The notes beneath the pieces are model-generated. The model saw only the letters and a list, made by a program, of their open reading frames with translations. It was not told the DNA's origin and searched no databases. Below, piece after piece: positions 44,504 through 57,300 of a DNA stretch of 64,000 nt (positions are counted from its first letter, which is position 1; each line of letters begins with the position of its first letter). Source of the stretch: Epinephelus fuscoguttatus (lineage: Eukaryota > Chordata > Actinopteri > Perciformes > Serranidae); NCBI RefSeq assembly GCF_011397635.1, contig NC_064758.1, forward strand, positions 17,514,513 to 17,578,512. Direction: 5' to 3'. The position numbers and the translations under genes were made by a program.

Positions 44504-47500
44504 TAATGTATACATAATGTATATTTAGTTACTGACTGTCTGACCCTGACAAAGTCAGTCTCACTAGTGTACTGTCTGTCTTACATAATAACTCTCTGAC
44601 TACAACTGCTCTGGCATGAATTAATGCACTCCATTCAAGCTGACAAAGAGTTAAACTCCAGTGATTGATTGCCACTTTGCCTCTCCCTTTTTTCTCCCTT
44701 CTGCATCTGCGTGTGGACAGTATGCTCTGAACATAGATTTGAACAGAGGATTCAGGAGGCACACCAAGTTTTCCTTTTGAATACTGTGTATTTAATTCCT
44801 CTTTCGTCTTCATTTTTGTTGCAGTCATCCCTCATCATGTTGCAGCGCAGCAGAGATCATGTCTGTGCTGTTCTTTCATACCATGAAGTACCGACCAGAG
44901 GATCCCCGGAACCCCAACAATGATCGCTTCATCCTCTCCAAGGTAACACACATACACACACAGAGCTATATGGTTGACAGGTGTTCTTCTGAAGCATGCA
45001 TACACAAGATCTGATTCACTAATCTTAAGGTGTCACATTAGAAAAATGTGTTTGTGTTTATAAGTTCACATGTATATTTCGTGATTGTAGTGTTTCTATA
45101 AGGTGCCAATGGCTAACTCCAGACTTTGACATGCATGCCTCAAAATGAAATTTTATTCTTTGTTCTCTCACATTTCATTTAGCAGGAAATTCTTCATTCA
45201 GGTGTGCAGATGAAGTTACCTGAGAAGGAAAAGTGTAAATTAAAAACTTAAAAAATAGGATCTCATAACATTGATGAGTGTTTTATAAGCCTATAAACAG
45301 TTCTAGCCCCAGCACAAGCAAATCAGTAAAGGCAGCAGTAGCTCAGTCCATGGAGAGTTGGCATTGGAACCAGGGGTCAACAGTGTATGGAGCAGAGAGG
45401 TGCCACTTGAACCCCAATCTGCTCCAGGGGCACTGTACGATGCCTATTTTGTGGGTTAACAAATACGGAATTAAAAATAAAGTAAAATCAGGTATGAAGT
45501 ATGTGATCTTAAACTCTAACCTTTGACCTCTGCCTCCTCAGGGTCATGCAGCCCCTGTGCTGTACGCCGTGTGGGCGGAGACGGGATACCTGAAGGAGAG
45601 TGAGCTCCTCAACCTCCGCAAGGTCGACTCCATCCTGGAGGGACATCCTGTGCCGGTGAGGTTACATTCAGACCTGCATTACGTTCTGGGTCTGGAAGTC
45701 ATTTATTACAACACACATGCATTGGGAATACACTAAACCCTTGCACAATTATTTTTGTGTATATTTGGGGTATTTTACTGGTGTTTTGAGAGTAAACAGA
45801 TGTTAATGCAAAAGCCAATATTTGAAACACCATTATACCAGTAACTGTACATTGAGGCAACACTCATAACCCCTCACTTCAACCATTACCACACCATTCT
45901 CTTCAGCTGTTTCATGATATTTTTGACCAACTCAAAAATCATATTGCATACATTTGTGTTTGAGGTTAAGTTTGACTTTGCCTCCAGCTACTCCCTCCTG
46001 TCAAACTCTGCTTGCTTGGAGTTTATTTGAGCGTTGGGAAAACATTTTGACCGCATCTGAGAATCTTAAAATATTAATACGAAATGATCAAGCAAGCCAA
46101 AATCTGTGTGAATGACTTCTTTAGAACATAACATGTATGCTTGTTGCACATTCATATGGAGACATGAACACACGTGCACAGATAACAAACAGACTGTATG
46201 CAGGCAGACACGGTGACAAAGACATGCTTGTGTGACAGAGATGGTCCGTCCTGGCCTCCTTTCTCCTCGGCTGCAGACATTAATAAGACACTGTGTGATA
46301 CTGACACACTGCGAGACACAGACTGTAGCTGCTGTCCAGACAACATGACTGTGTGTTTCTTGCATGTTAAGAAATTCAAAATAATCCACCCACTGTGCTT
46401 CATGCTTTCTGTGTTTGCAAACTTGAGCTCTCCTGTTGTCTGTAGTGTAAGATGCATGTTTTGTGTTTGTGCTAACAGAAGCAGCAGTTTGTGGATATAG
46501 CCACTGGATCTCTGGGTCAGGGGCTGGGAGCTGCCTGTGGAATGGCCTACACTGGGAAATACTTTGACAAGGCCAGGTAAACACACCTGCACACACACTG
46601 TTACACAGAGACTCTCCAACATGCAGAAGACATAAATGAGGGCGCACAGCAGCCCAGCATGCATCTGAATGCATTAAGGTAGACAGTATGAAATTATGCA
46701 TGCTATAATGTACACTACAGTGGGCCATGCTGACATGTGACATTTCAGCCTTTTAATCTGGATCAAACCACAGCTGACAGGCCTGGTCTGGGTTGGCATT
46801 TAGGCAGCCACTCAGAGCGCCAGGAGATCTGACCTCTGATCAGTTTTACCTTCGGATCAGGATGAATGAGGGTATGTAGTCAGTAATCTGAGATCAGAAA
46901 CGAGTGGTTAAAGAAATAAGGATTCAGTTGTCTCTTTCCAAAGGTGGAATTCAAATTCATAGATTCATTGATTACATTTTTTTGAATTTAACAAAAAAAA
47001 GTTGACCATTGCAACAATGTTACGCCATAATAGATTACCAGGCCTGAAATGTGCCATGGTCATCTACTACTCAGCTGAATGTTAGTAGGGTTGCAGATCA
47101 GTCCTCGTGTGTCTCCTTTGTTCTAGTGTGGTCTAGAAAGAGCCGCATGGTTTCCCGTCCAACAATAGAGAGAACAGCTGCCATTCACATTTTCAAATAA
47201 AATGGATATGATACAAAAGCGTCCAAGCTGAATTTATCTCAGGAACACAGTTAAACATTTCTTTACGGACAGAACAGAGGAAGATGATCTCAAAGACAGT
47301 TTATTTAATTTTTTTTTTACACACTATAGACGCAGTGAAACAGGCGGTCATGGAATGCCGTACTTGCATTCTGAGTTGGCTGCCCTTGATATCTCTCACT
47401 CTGCATTCTGTGTGCTCTCGATTGTTTCCGCTCTAATAATCACACATGCGAGAGCACAGCTCCGCCCTCATCTCTCAGCCTCACCCTTCACCCTCATCCT

Positions 47501-48316
47501 CTCACCAAAAAATGGCAAAATCCCACACTCTGCTTTCGTAGTGGTAGATTATATTGTATACACCCTACACACAATAGTGGACGCTATGTGTGGTTGTGTG
47601 TGCATGCACAAGGGCGTATGCGTTTCCCCTGCGATGCTTGGAGCAGCTTGTGAAGCTAATTCGCTGCATCATAACGGCTCAGCACTCGCTTTAGAAGGCT
47701 GCATCACTGGTTTCATAATATATATAATCTGAGACAAAAACTGCTGAATGGCAACTGTATCAACCCCTCCTTGTGGCACGCACTCATACACACAACCTAC
47801 GCTGCAGGATCAACTGATGTGGACCAGCAGGAATATGTGAGGAATATGTATTCCTGGTGAGACTTCAGCAGGAAATGAATCTTCAACCAAACAGACCCCT
47901 TAGCCTCTGAGGGTGTGGTTTATTAAAATAAGATACATGAATGAATCTGTCAAATGCACTTATTCGCAGAGAGTGAATAACTGACACTGTTGGTTGCTTC
48001 ATGGTTGAATACTCTGCAGTTGTAAACGTATAAATATGAGATTATTGGATCAAACACGTTTAGGGTTCCTCCTCATGCTCGTTCATGCCTTGCAACAATC
48101 CTAGGAGATAATACAACTCATCACTGAGTGTATAAACTGGAAGTTTCTTCTTAGTTGGTTTTGTGTTCGCTGGGTGTAACAGAGTAGGTGACATAAAATG
48201 CGAGGGGTGTGTGTTAGTGTGTGCGCGCCAATTGTACTGGTTTGGGCTGTTCTCACGAAGAGGTATCACCCTGTCTTGATCGATGATTCTCACCTTGCAA
48301 AGACGGGATGAAAGCG

Positions 48317-48365
<49 letters not shown>

Positions 48366-51300
48366 CATCACTCCTCCTGAGGGATCTCTTTACTCCTGTA
48401 GCTGAAGCACAGCCTCAATCTGCTGTAGTTGCTCTGGATGCCCTTCAGACTGTGTGTGTGTGTGTGTGTGTGTGTGCTTGATCTTGTTCCATGTTTGTAT
48501 CACCTTTGGCAGAACGTGTTGCAGTTTATCACAAGCTGCAATTTTTACTTCTGATATTTGTGTTTTTAAATCTCAGAATTGAGAAGGATGAAGACTTTTA
48601 GAGACTTTATGATCTACGTTAAACACAGTGACTGGAACATCAGAATTTTATTACACATGTCTACACATGCGTACATGAAAAATATAACAAAGACCTGAAG
48701 GGCAAGTATTCTTTTTTTTTTTTAATGTGACATAAAAGACAGTTTCTGTAAAACCTATAATGACCTGAACTTTGTCACTTTTCATAATATCTTTTTACAT
48801 GTTTTAATCCCCCAGGTATGGCAAACTGAGACTGTATAATTCTTTGAATACAAACTGAATTGAGAGGAGCCTTAACTTCCTGACCCTGCTGTTTCTTTAG
48901 CTGCATTGTAATGATTCTGACTATTCTCAGTTAATTCAATGCCGAGTCTGTGATTCTAATCCATTACACGCTTTGTCATATTTAGTGAATATGTCCCCAC
49001 TAGCTTTCCGTTCTGTCACTGTCGTGAAAATAAATCTGGTGCTCATACACAGCACTCGCGCTGTAAATGCTAAACAAAGTGGCTTGGACCGAGCAACACA
49101 ACACCACGCCGGCTGCTCTCCTTCCTCCATGTCCTGCCCACGAGGAACGGCACGTCACCATGATAGTAATGAAACATTAAAAAGACTGGCTGAGCTTCTA
49201 AAGGTGCACTGATGGGAGGGCTGTGTTTGTTTGGGTGCTAAGTTAAAATATCAACCAGAATCTCAGACTCCACATTTATGGGTTTTAAATTAAAAAAAAA
49301 AATCTAAAAGATTACTTAGATACTGCTGTATTAAACTGAAGTAAATCGTTTCTATTAAACTGAGTTGCTGAAATGATCAGCCACGATTACTCAGTTTTCC
49401 GTATCATAGAGATCTTGAAAGATGAACAAAAGTGGCCACCTTTTCCATATTTGGGTCAGTGCATCTGAATATGCATCTGCATCAGAGCGGAAGTTTCAGA
49501 GAAGGAGTGGACACATTTCGGAAATCAACCTTTAGAGATCAGTCTAACTGGTTATTAATGTTTTCCCATCCAGTCTCAAATCTCTACCTCTTTTCTCTCC
49601 ATCTCCACCTCTGTGGAATTCCCCCCTCTCTTTCCTCCCTTCTTCCACTCCTTTCTTTTTGTGCCGTGTGTTTTCTCAGGGTTGGAATGCGTGGTGTAAT
49701 GCAGGGTGTCTCGGCCTATCTTCCAGCTTTAATGAGAATGTGTCTATTTGACTGGAAAGCTGTCAGGAGTCGTTACGCCACGGGGGCAACTAGTGAGGAC
49801 GATCACAGCGCAGTGGGGGAGGGAGGGAAGGGAGTGTGTGTTTAGGTGTGAGGGTCAGCTGTCACTTTGAGCCCTACAAGAGGAATCAGAAGATGGGTAG
49901 ATGTGCCAAGAGGGAAAATAGAGCTGATATGGAAAATTACTCCTTTCCACTATTTATTCATCTCTTCTGTCTTCTGTCTCTCTGTTTGCTCTCTGTAGCT
50001 ATCGGGTGTTCTGCCTACTGGGTGATGGAGAGCTGTCCGAGGGCTCGGTGTGGGAGGCCATGGCCTTCGCCTCATACTACCAGCTAGACAACCTGGTGGC
50101 TATTTTGGACATCAACCGCCTGGGTCAGAGCGACCCAGCCCCACTCCAGCACCATGTGGAGAAGTATCAGCGACGCTGTGAGGCCTTTGGGTGAGCAGGG
50201 GGAGTCAAAGATTGAGGGTGTGCACAGGTTGGTTGTGGAGTATTTGTGCATTTGAATCTCTAAAAGTGTGGTGAGTGTGTGACCTTAAGTGTCTAAACCT
50301 CAGGTCTAAGTTGCGTTTCAAAAAGCTTGATGTTGACAGAATTTGGTGCTAGTTTGGGTTGGTGTCACATCTGACCTGCTGCTTCTCATCCTTCCATCCA
50401 ACACTTGCAGAGCACCGATACTAGCGAAAATGCTAACATGCTGCTACCCTATAAAGTGCTGCAGTGCCAACAGTAAAAAGAAAGGTGGTGGTAATGTAAG
50501 GGGCCTGCAGGAATTGATAGGATTATCCCATAAATAAAATACCTCTCCTCATTCATAGAAACACACATGTAGGACTGCATTTAAAGTTTTATCTCCTCTG
50601 TTTTCCCAGCTGGCATGCCGTCATTGTGGACGGTCACAGTGTGGAGGAGCTGTGCAAGGTGCTGAGTCAGCCCCGCCACCAGCCACTTGCCATCATCGCA
50701 AAGACTATCAAGGGCAAGGGCATCCCAGGTACAATAATCAGGCACACGCACAGTCATCCACAGTGTGTGAGTTCAAACATCAGTGTGGTTTTATCCTCGA
50801 ATGTGTAGAGTGAAGTACTAACATGTTGTGATTACTTTATGAAATAGCATGTAGAGGATGTGAGCTGTTCAGTGTGCAACATGGATCAAAATTACCTCCT
50901 TTTTTTGGAAGTATACTATGCAGGAATTGTCTGTGACAGTTTGTGAACAGTAACGCCAGCAAATGTGAAAGTTAAAGCCGATCTTAGATTCACACTCTTT
51001 TGGGAATGAGCTTTGTCCGCTTCGCGTTTCACCTCTGTATTTACGGCGCTGTGTCTGGGATAATTCTAGCTTTCTTTGGGATGCTACTTATGGTCTAGCA
51101 CCTGGTTACTTCCTTTTTTTAAGTCCCAATGTCACCTGCATGCTGTGCCCAGGAACGTCCTGAACTCAGCAAAATAATAATAAGAAGAAAATACAGGCAG
51201 AGGGCAGAGTCTCTGCAATTAAATATACCACCACACACTTGTAGTAAGTAATAAGTGATGATTAAAAGGATTACATTTGTGTGAGTGTATGCAGTTTTTT

Positions 51301-54300
51301 AGAAAAATCATGCATAGTATACCATAAAGTAATAATACTTCTGTAGTTTTTTATGTCTCAATGCCTCTCTTTCAAAATTTTTATATCAATCTTACAGTGA
51401 CTTAACATATTTCAAGCAGAACATTTCAAAGTAATCATTACACACCATATTTCATAACTATGACTTGCTCCAAAAACATGTTTCTAAATGATGACTCAGT
51501 AAAACGGTGGCAACTGACCGGGAATAATATTTCTGTCAGAAGTTTTCTTAACTGCCCCAAATGCCTGCCGCCAGCAGAGAGGGGCCCTAACGCACTGTAA
51601 TCCAGGCAGCGCTTTAGTGCTTTAGCTGCTGCATCTTGGTAATCCCTCAGAATGTGTAGGATACACTCGCAGCAACAGCCCATTGTGCTTGTGTTGTGAT
51701 AACAGTAAGGGGCAGTGTGTGTGACCACGTGTGTTTTGTGAGAGACAAAGGTAAAAAGACAGTTGTTATAACAGCAACGTGTGTGTGTCTAAGAGAGGGG
51801 TATGTCTTTGTATGCATTAGTTTTTGTCAGATTAGAAACGGTGAGTGTTGTTATATAGTAAGCCTGTGGCCTCCTGATTGAACCGTTTGATGTTTGAAAT
51901 AGCCTGATGGGACTCACTGAAGTGGACGATTGTTGTGAGTGTGACAGCTGGCCATGGTTTGTTTTATGCACAGGCATAAATGTGGAGGTATGAAGGATAT
52001 CAGGAGGAACTTGGTTTACAGAGTAAATGGACTTTATATTTGCAGGTGTGTCAACATGTTATCTAAACTTCTGAATGCCAAAATCTGGCTGTTGGAAGAA
52101 CATAATGCAGTATATTTGGTTTTTGACGATGATGATGTTGTTTTGATGATCTGTATCAGCTAGTGGTGAATCACTGGCAGGTTCCTGGCTGCTGTTTAAG
52201 AGGGTCACACCACAAATGTCTCAGATACACTGAGGGAAGCCTAGGGCTGAAACACGTCTGCTTCCTTCTGCTGCTGTGCATCAGTGAAAGTCTTACATAA
52301 TTATTAGTGAGTGCTGACAACTTCATTTGCTAGTGTTGTGAATTTTGGGTTGAAACTCATTATACTTAAAAGACATTAAGTTGAGCATGGCAGTTATTTT
52401 GTTTGACCGATTAGGAACCTCCTAATCCTCACAGAATTATGCTTTATCAGTATAACTCTATATCTGCCACTTTGACCACATAAGGAGTTAAGTTTTCCGT
52501 TTAGCCCCATTTTTTTTTTCTTATGAATAAAAAGTATGTTTTTATTACCTCCACTCAGTAATAAATTGTTATTGTCATGTATTGTATTGCACAGTGATAG
52601 CTGTACTTGTTTGCTCTAGTCCTCAGTTGTCTTTGTGTGTCTTTCAGCGGCTGAGGATAAGATGGGCTGGCACGGCAAACCCCTGCCCAAAGACATGGCT
52701 GACAGCGTGATCAAGGAGCTGCAGAGCCGCATCATCAGCTGCAACAAGCGCCTCTATCCTGCTCCGCCCAACGAGGATACATCACCTGTCAGCCTCCGCA
52801 ACATCCGCATGCCGAGTGCACCCAGCTACAAAATTGGAGAAAAGGTATGATCAGTAGTGACAGACAATCTCAGATGTCTTGAATAACCTTAAACTCATGA
52901 CTTCAGAACACAATAAAGCTTCAGGAGTATCTGATACTGACTGGTTGTCTAATTGTCCCTGTGTAAACAGATTGCTACGAGGAAGGCGTACGGCATGGCT
53001 CTGGCCAAGCTGGGCCGTTACAACGAGCATGTGGTGGCTCTAGATGGAGACACCAAGAACTCCACCTTCTCAGAGCTCTTTAAGAACGAACACCCAAATC
53101 GCTACGTTGAGTGCTACATCGCAGAGCAGAACATGGTGAGAGAGAGACGTTAGCTCTCTAGTTAGATGGCTGGAGATGTTCTAGATTATACAGGCCATTA
53201 AAACTTTAATATGATAAATAAAATAGTAATAAAATAACATTTTGGGAATATGTGAAGTATCAGGTTAATTTTATATAAATATTAACATAAATATTTTTTT
53301 AGTCCCCTGCAGTGTCACTGTAAACTTCAGGTGTTACTGCTGTCACATCATCCCCTGAGTTGTATTAATTATAGTGTTCATGTTCTAGTTTTTCTAACAT
53401 CAGCATCATTATGAATTCTTAAGGGTCGTCCCACACAACAACAGGACAATCACAATGGGTCATTGTCAGTCTGCATCATCACGATTTAACATGAAACATA
53501 AGAGTCATTCTGTCCCTCTATCCCTCCTTTGTCTCTCACTCTTCTCTCCTGCAGGTGAGCGTGGCGATGGGATGTGCCGCGCGGGATCGTAACGTGGTGT
53601 TTGCCAGCACCTTCGCCACGTTCTTCAGCCGGGCCTACGACCAGCTCCGCATGGCGGGCATCTCTGAAAGCAACATCAACCTCTGCGGGTCCCACTGTGG
53701 CGTCTCTATTGGTCAGTTCCTGTTTCTCTTATCCCCAATCATGACCCTGAAAGAACTGACCTTTGACCTTTCAGCATTTTAAAGTCCTTTTACTTCTGCT
53801 GACTTATTCATATCACTGTATACAGTACATTTATGGTAACAGTAGGTGGATTGTTGAATGGCATAAATGATATTATGATTACAATCCAGGGTACTTAACA
53901 TTTTGTTCACTCTACAACATTTGTCACAACCTGTGCTTTGAAGGTGGAGTGATCTTGTATGCTAGCCACTGTAGTAGATATTATGTCATTTTGATCTTCA
54001 CTGTGAACCACCTTTCCTCTCACTGCGCCTTTTTCTTAGATCCAGTTTGGCACAGTTCTGCTTTTAGAGCGACTCAGCCCACTAACGGCTACAAAAAAAA
54101 AATCAAAGTGATAATATCTTTCAAACGAGTAGCTTGGTTGAATTAAATCCAAAATTTGCACCATGCATTATGTCTCACATGATCTTTAAATGCTGAACAA
54201 GCTGTCTGCAGATGATATTAAATTCTTTTATCAGATGTTGCTGCTTTCCCCTCCACTGGGTTGAACTGCTCCTCAGTGTTTCTCGGCTTTAATTTTCTTG

Positions 54301-57300
54301 ATCCTAAACCTTTTTTCCCCATCTTCTCACCTCCTCTGTTATTCTGTTGTCCATCTTCCTCTCCTGGTATCAGCACTCTTCCTCCTCCCCCTCCCCCTCC
54401 TCCGCCTCCCTCTCACTGTCTCTTTGTCATGGAGGTGATGACAGAGCGGCCTGATTCTCTTTCACCTCTTCCTCCTCCTCCCCTTTCTCCTTCTCCTCCA
54501 CCTCGCCAGGTACATTGCATGCACACCTTTCCAGACCGAACGCATGCCAGTCTGCCAGAATTTATTTTCCAGTCTATATTAAACACGTGAGTCTTGCTGT
54601 ACCTGACTTGAGTCTGTTTGGTGCTGATGTGTGTGTATATTTAGGTGAGGACGGGCCCTCTCAGATGGGTCTGGAGGATCTGGCCATGTTTAGAGCCATT
54701 CCCACAGCAACCGTCTTCTACCCAAGCGACGGTGTTTCCACTGAGAAGGCTGTGGAACTCGCCGCCAACACAAAGGTACCTGTAGTCACCTGTAATAAGA
54801 CAATTGTTAATAAAAATTCCTGAAAGTAAATAATGTAAATATTTAGAGCAAGGTAAAGCTCATATCGTGGGTGGGATTCAGTGTTTGTGTTAAAAAAATA
54901 CAGACACACATGGATTATTTCTGGTTTGTTTCAGGGTTTGTGTTTCATCCGAACAAGCCGCCCAGAGAGCAACATCATCTACAATTGCAATGAGGACTTC
55001 CATGTTGGTCAGGCTAAGGTTTGTGGCAGCATTTTCCCACCACCATCACCAAATATATTCATTCAGCTACTTCATGCTCTTTGGTCTTGCTCTTTTCTCC
55101 TTTTATCCCTTATTGACATTATCTCAAATGCTAGACTGTGCACAGTTCACATACAAACATCTTCTCCTGTCTCACTCAGGTGGTGTATAAAACCAATGAC
55201 GATCACGTGACTGTGATTGGAGCAGGAGTGACCCTCCACGAGGCTCTGGCTGCTGCTGACCTGCTGAAGAAAGGTATGAAGAAAGACGAAATAAAAGAAA
55301 TCAACCAATGTCAGCATGACAGTATTCAGTCCTTGTATGAACCATCAGTTGGACTGAGGTGCATCCTCCACCTTCCTCTGTCCCTCAGAAAGAATTAACA
55401 TCCGCGTGATCGACCCGTTCACCCTCAAACCCCTGGACTCCAAGACCATCATCGACAATGGCAGGGCCACCAGAGGACGCATCATCACAGTGGAGGACCA
55501 CTACTATGAAGGTGAGGAGTCAAGTCACAAAAGACAAAAACAAATCAAATGTGGAGGAAAAAACAGCAATGGATGAATAACCTTCTTTACATTTGGACTG
55601 TGTTCCAAATTGCATACTTTTTATGTTCAGTATCACTACATACTGCACCTGCCCTCACAAACTACATACTGTCACCGTATGCACATGATTGGGACATACA
55701 GTTTTATCATAATGCTGCATCTTGAACTTGTACCCTCTTGCTCATATATCCATCCATATCCACAGTCTGTTGTACAAAATTTTAACTAAAGAAAAAGTGT
55801 GATTTGGAACGCAGCAGATCTTAACTTAATCACTTAATGTTTTCTTGGAGACAACTAAATGCCATTCGCTGCGCTCACTGAAGACGGAGGTCTACCTGGA
55901 GAGAACCACAGCTAGGCAGTATATTCCTGATATTACAATTTGATATTAAGATGATTTATATTGTCCCCATGATAGATCATAAAATGCCATGCATGTATGG
56001 TCACAGTGGTTTACATTAAACATACTTTCTGAATGGTCAAAATAGTATAGAGCATTGTACGTGCCACTCTACTGCATAAATCTACTGAGTAACGTCCAAT
56101 TAAAATCAGGACGGTCACATCTGTTTGGAGTCCATTACATTAACAGGACAGCTTTAACTAGCAGGCATAAGGATTGTTATGCAGCTGCTTGCGTGCTTGC
56201 GCTCATGAATAAAAATGCCTGCAGCAGCAAAGGACAAAGGTCTGTCTGCAAATAAAAAGGCTCTGAGGAGGCTGGTGTCTGAGGAGAGAGAAGAGCAGCG
56301 TGAGGAGAGAGGAGGACGACAGGTAAAGGGATGCTGTGCTTGGCAGAGAAGTTTGTGGGTATGAGGAGATGGAGAATATAGAAAAGGTGAAATGGATAAA
56401 AACAGTATATAAAGGGGAGGGTGGAGGAGGAGGAGGAGCTGGGAGAGCCTGTCAGGGTGTCTTAATTTCAGCTGCGGCCTTTGGGCTCTCGCTGACCTAC
56501 ATACAGTACCAGCATGACAAAAACAAGGGTCCAGAATTTGCTTTCTGTGTCTTCTTTTATGTTTGTGTTTCTGTTGTCCTACATGGAGCTGCTTTCCTCG
56601 CCTGTTGAGATTTCGTCTGTCTGTTTGCGATAATAGAGTCAAAGAACATAAAAGGAGAAGACACTTGTTTGGTCACATACACACATGCACACCTATGTTC
56701 AGATTCACATGAGTAGTTGATTACATGCAAGTGAAAATGTAAAAGGTTTGCAGATATAAAGAAAAGATGCTCATGAACATAATATTTTTGGTGTGTGTGT
56801 ATTTGTGTGTATGGGCACTTGGCGGATGGTGGAAACCAAGTGGTATCTAGGGAACAGGGGGATGTGGCGTACAGATGAGTGAACAGAGTGCAGAGTGCAA
56901 GGGCAACATCCCTCTCAACAGAAGGGCTCTCCAAACTGTTTCCTCAAACGATTTTATTTTTATTTCATTTTATTTTGGAGACAAAGTCAAATGAAAGAAG
57001 TAGAAGTTGAGGTCCCACTGTAACCTGTTTCACTGTCTTCAGTCAGATAATGTAAAGAGGATATGTTTGGCCAGTTTTTTGAAAGAGGCTGGTGGATAAT
57101 GGTTTCACTCTTTAGGTACCCGATAATGAGCAAATATGAAGAGAAAATCAGTGTCATTTTTCAGCCTTTTAGAACAACCATTTTAAAAAAGCCCTGTGAT
57201 AAACTACACTCATCTATGAAAGCTAGCCCAAAGGATGCACTTTGGCTCCCCATAAATTAGAGATCTGGTATTTTACCTTTAACTGTTAAAACTAGACTGT

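Noticed and set aside
45331..45445. Possible tRNA gene
   Set aside because: A and B box-like blocks are present but the cloverleaf stems do not pair; it is treated as a SINE fragment.
46066..46743. 225-codon open frame on the minus strand, with a second overlapping frame of 170 codons
   Set aside because: It lies opposite tkt exon 4 and its flanking introns, is Cys/His/Val-rich from CA/TG-type sequence, and shows no family motif.
49432..49845. 137-codon open frame on the plus strand
   Set aside because: It is intron 4 of tkt and has no conserved content; the real exon starts at 49999.
54261..54590. Proline-rich frame on the plus strand
   Set aside because: It is the translation of a CCT-rich intronic tract and lies between tkt exons 9 and 10.
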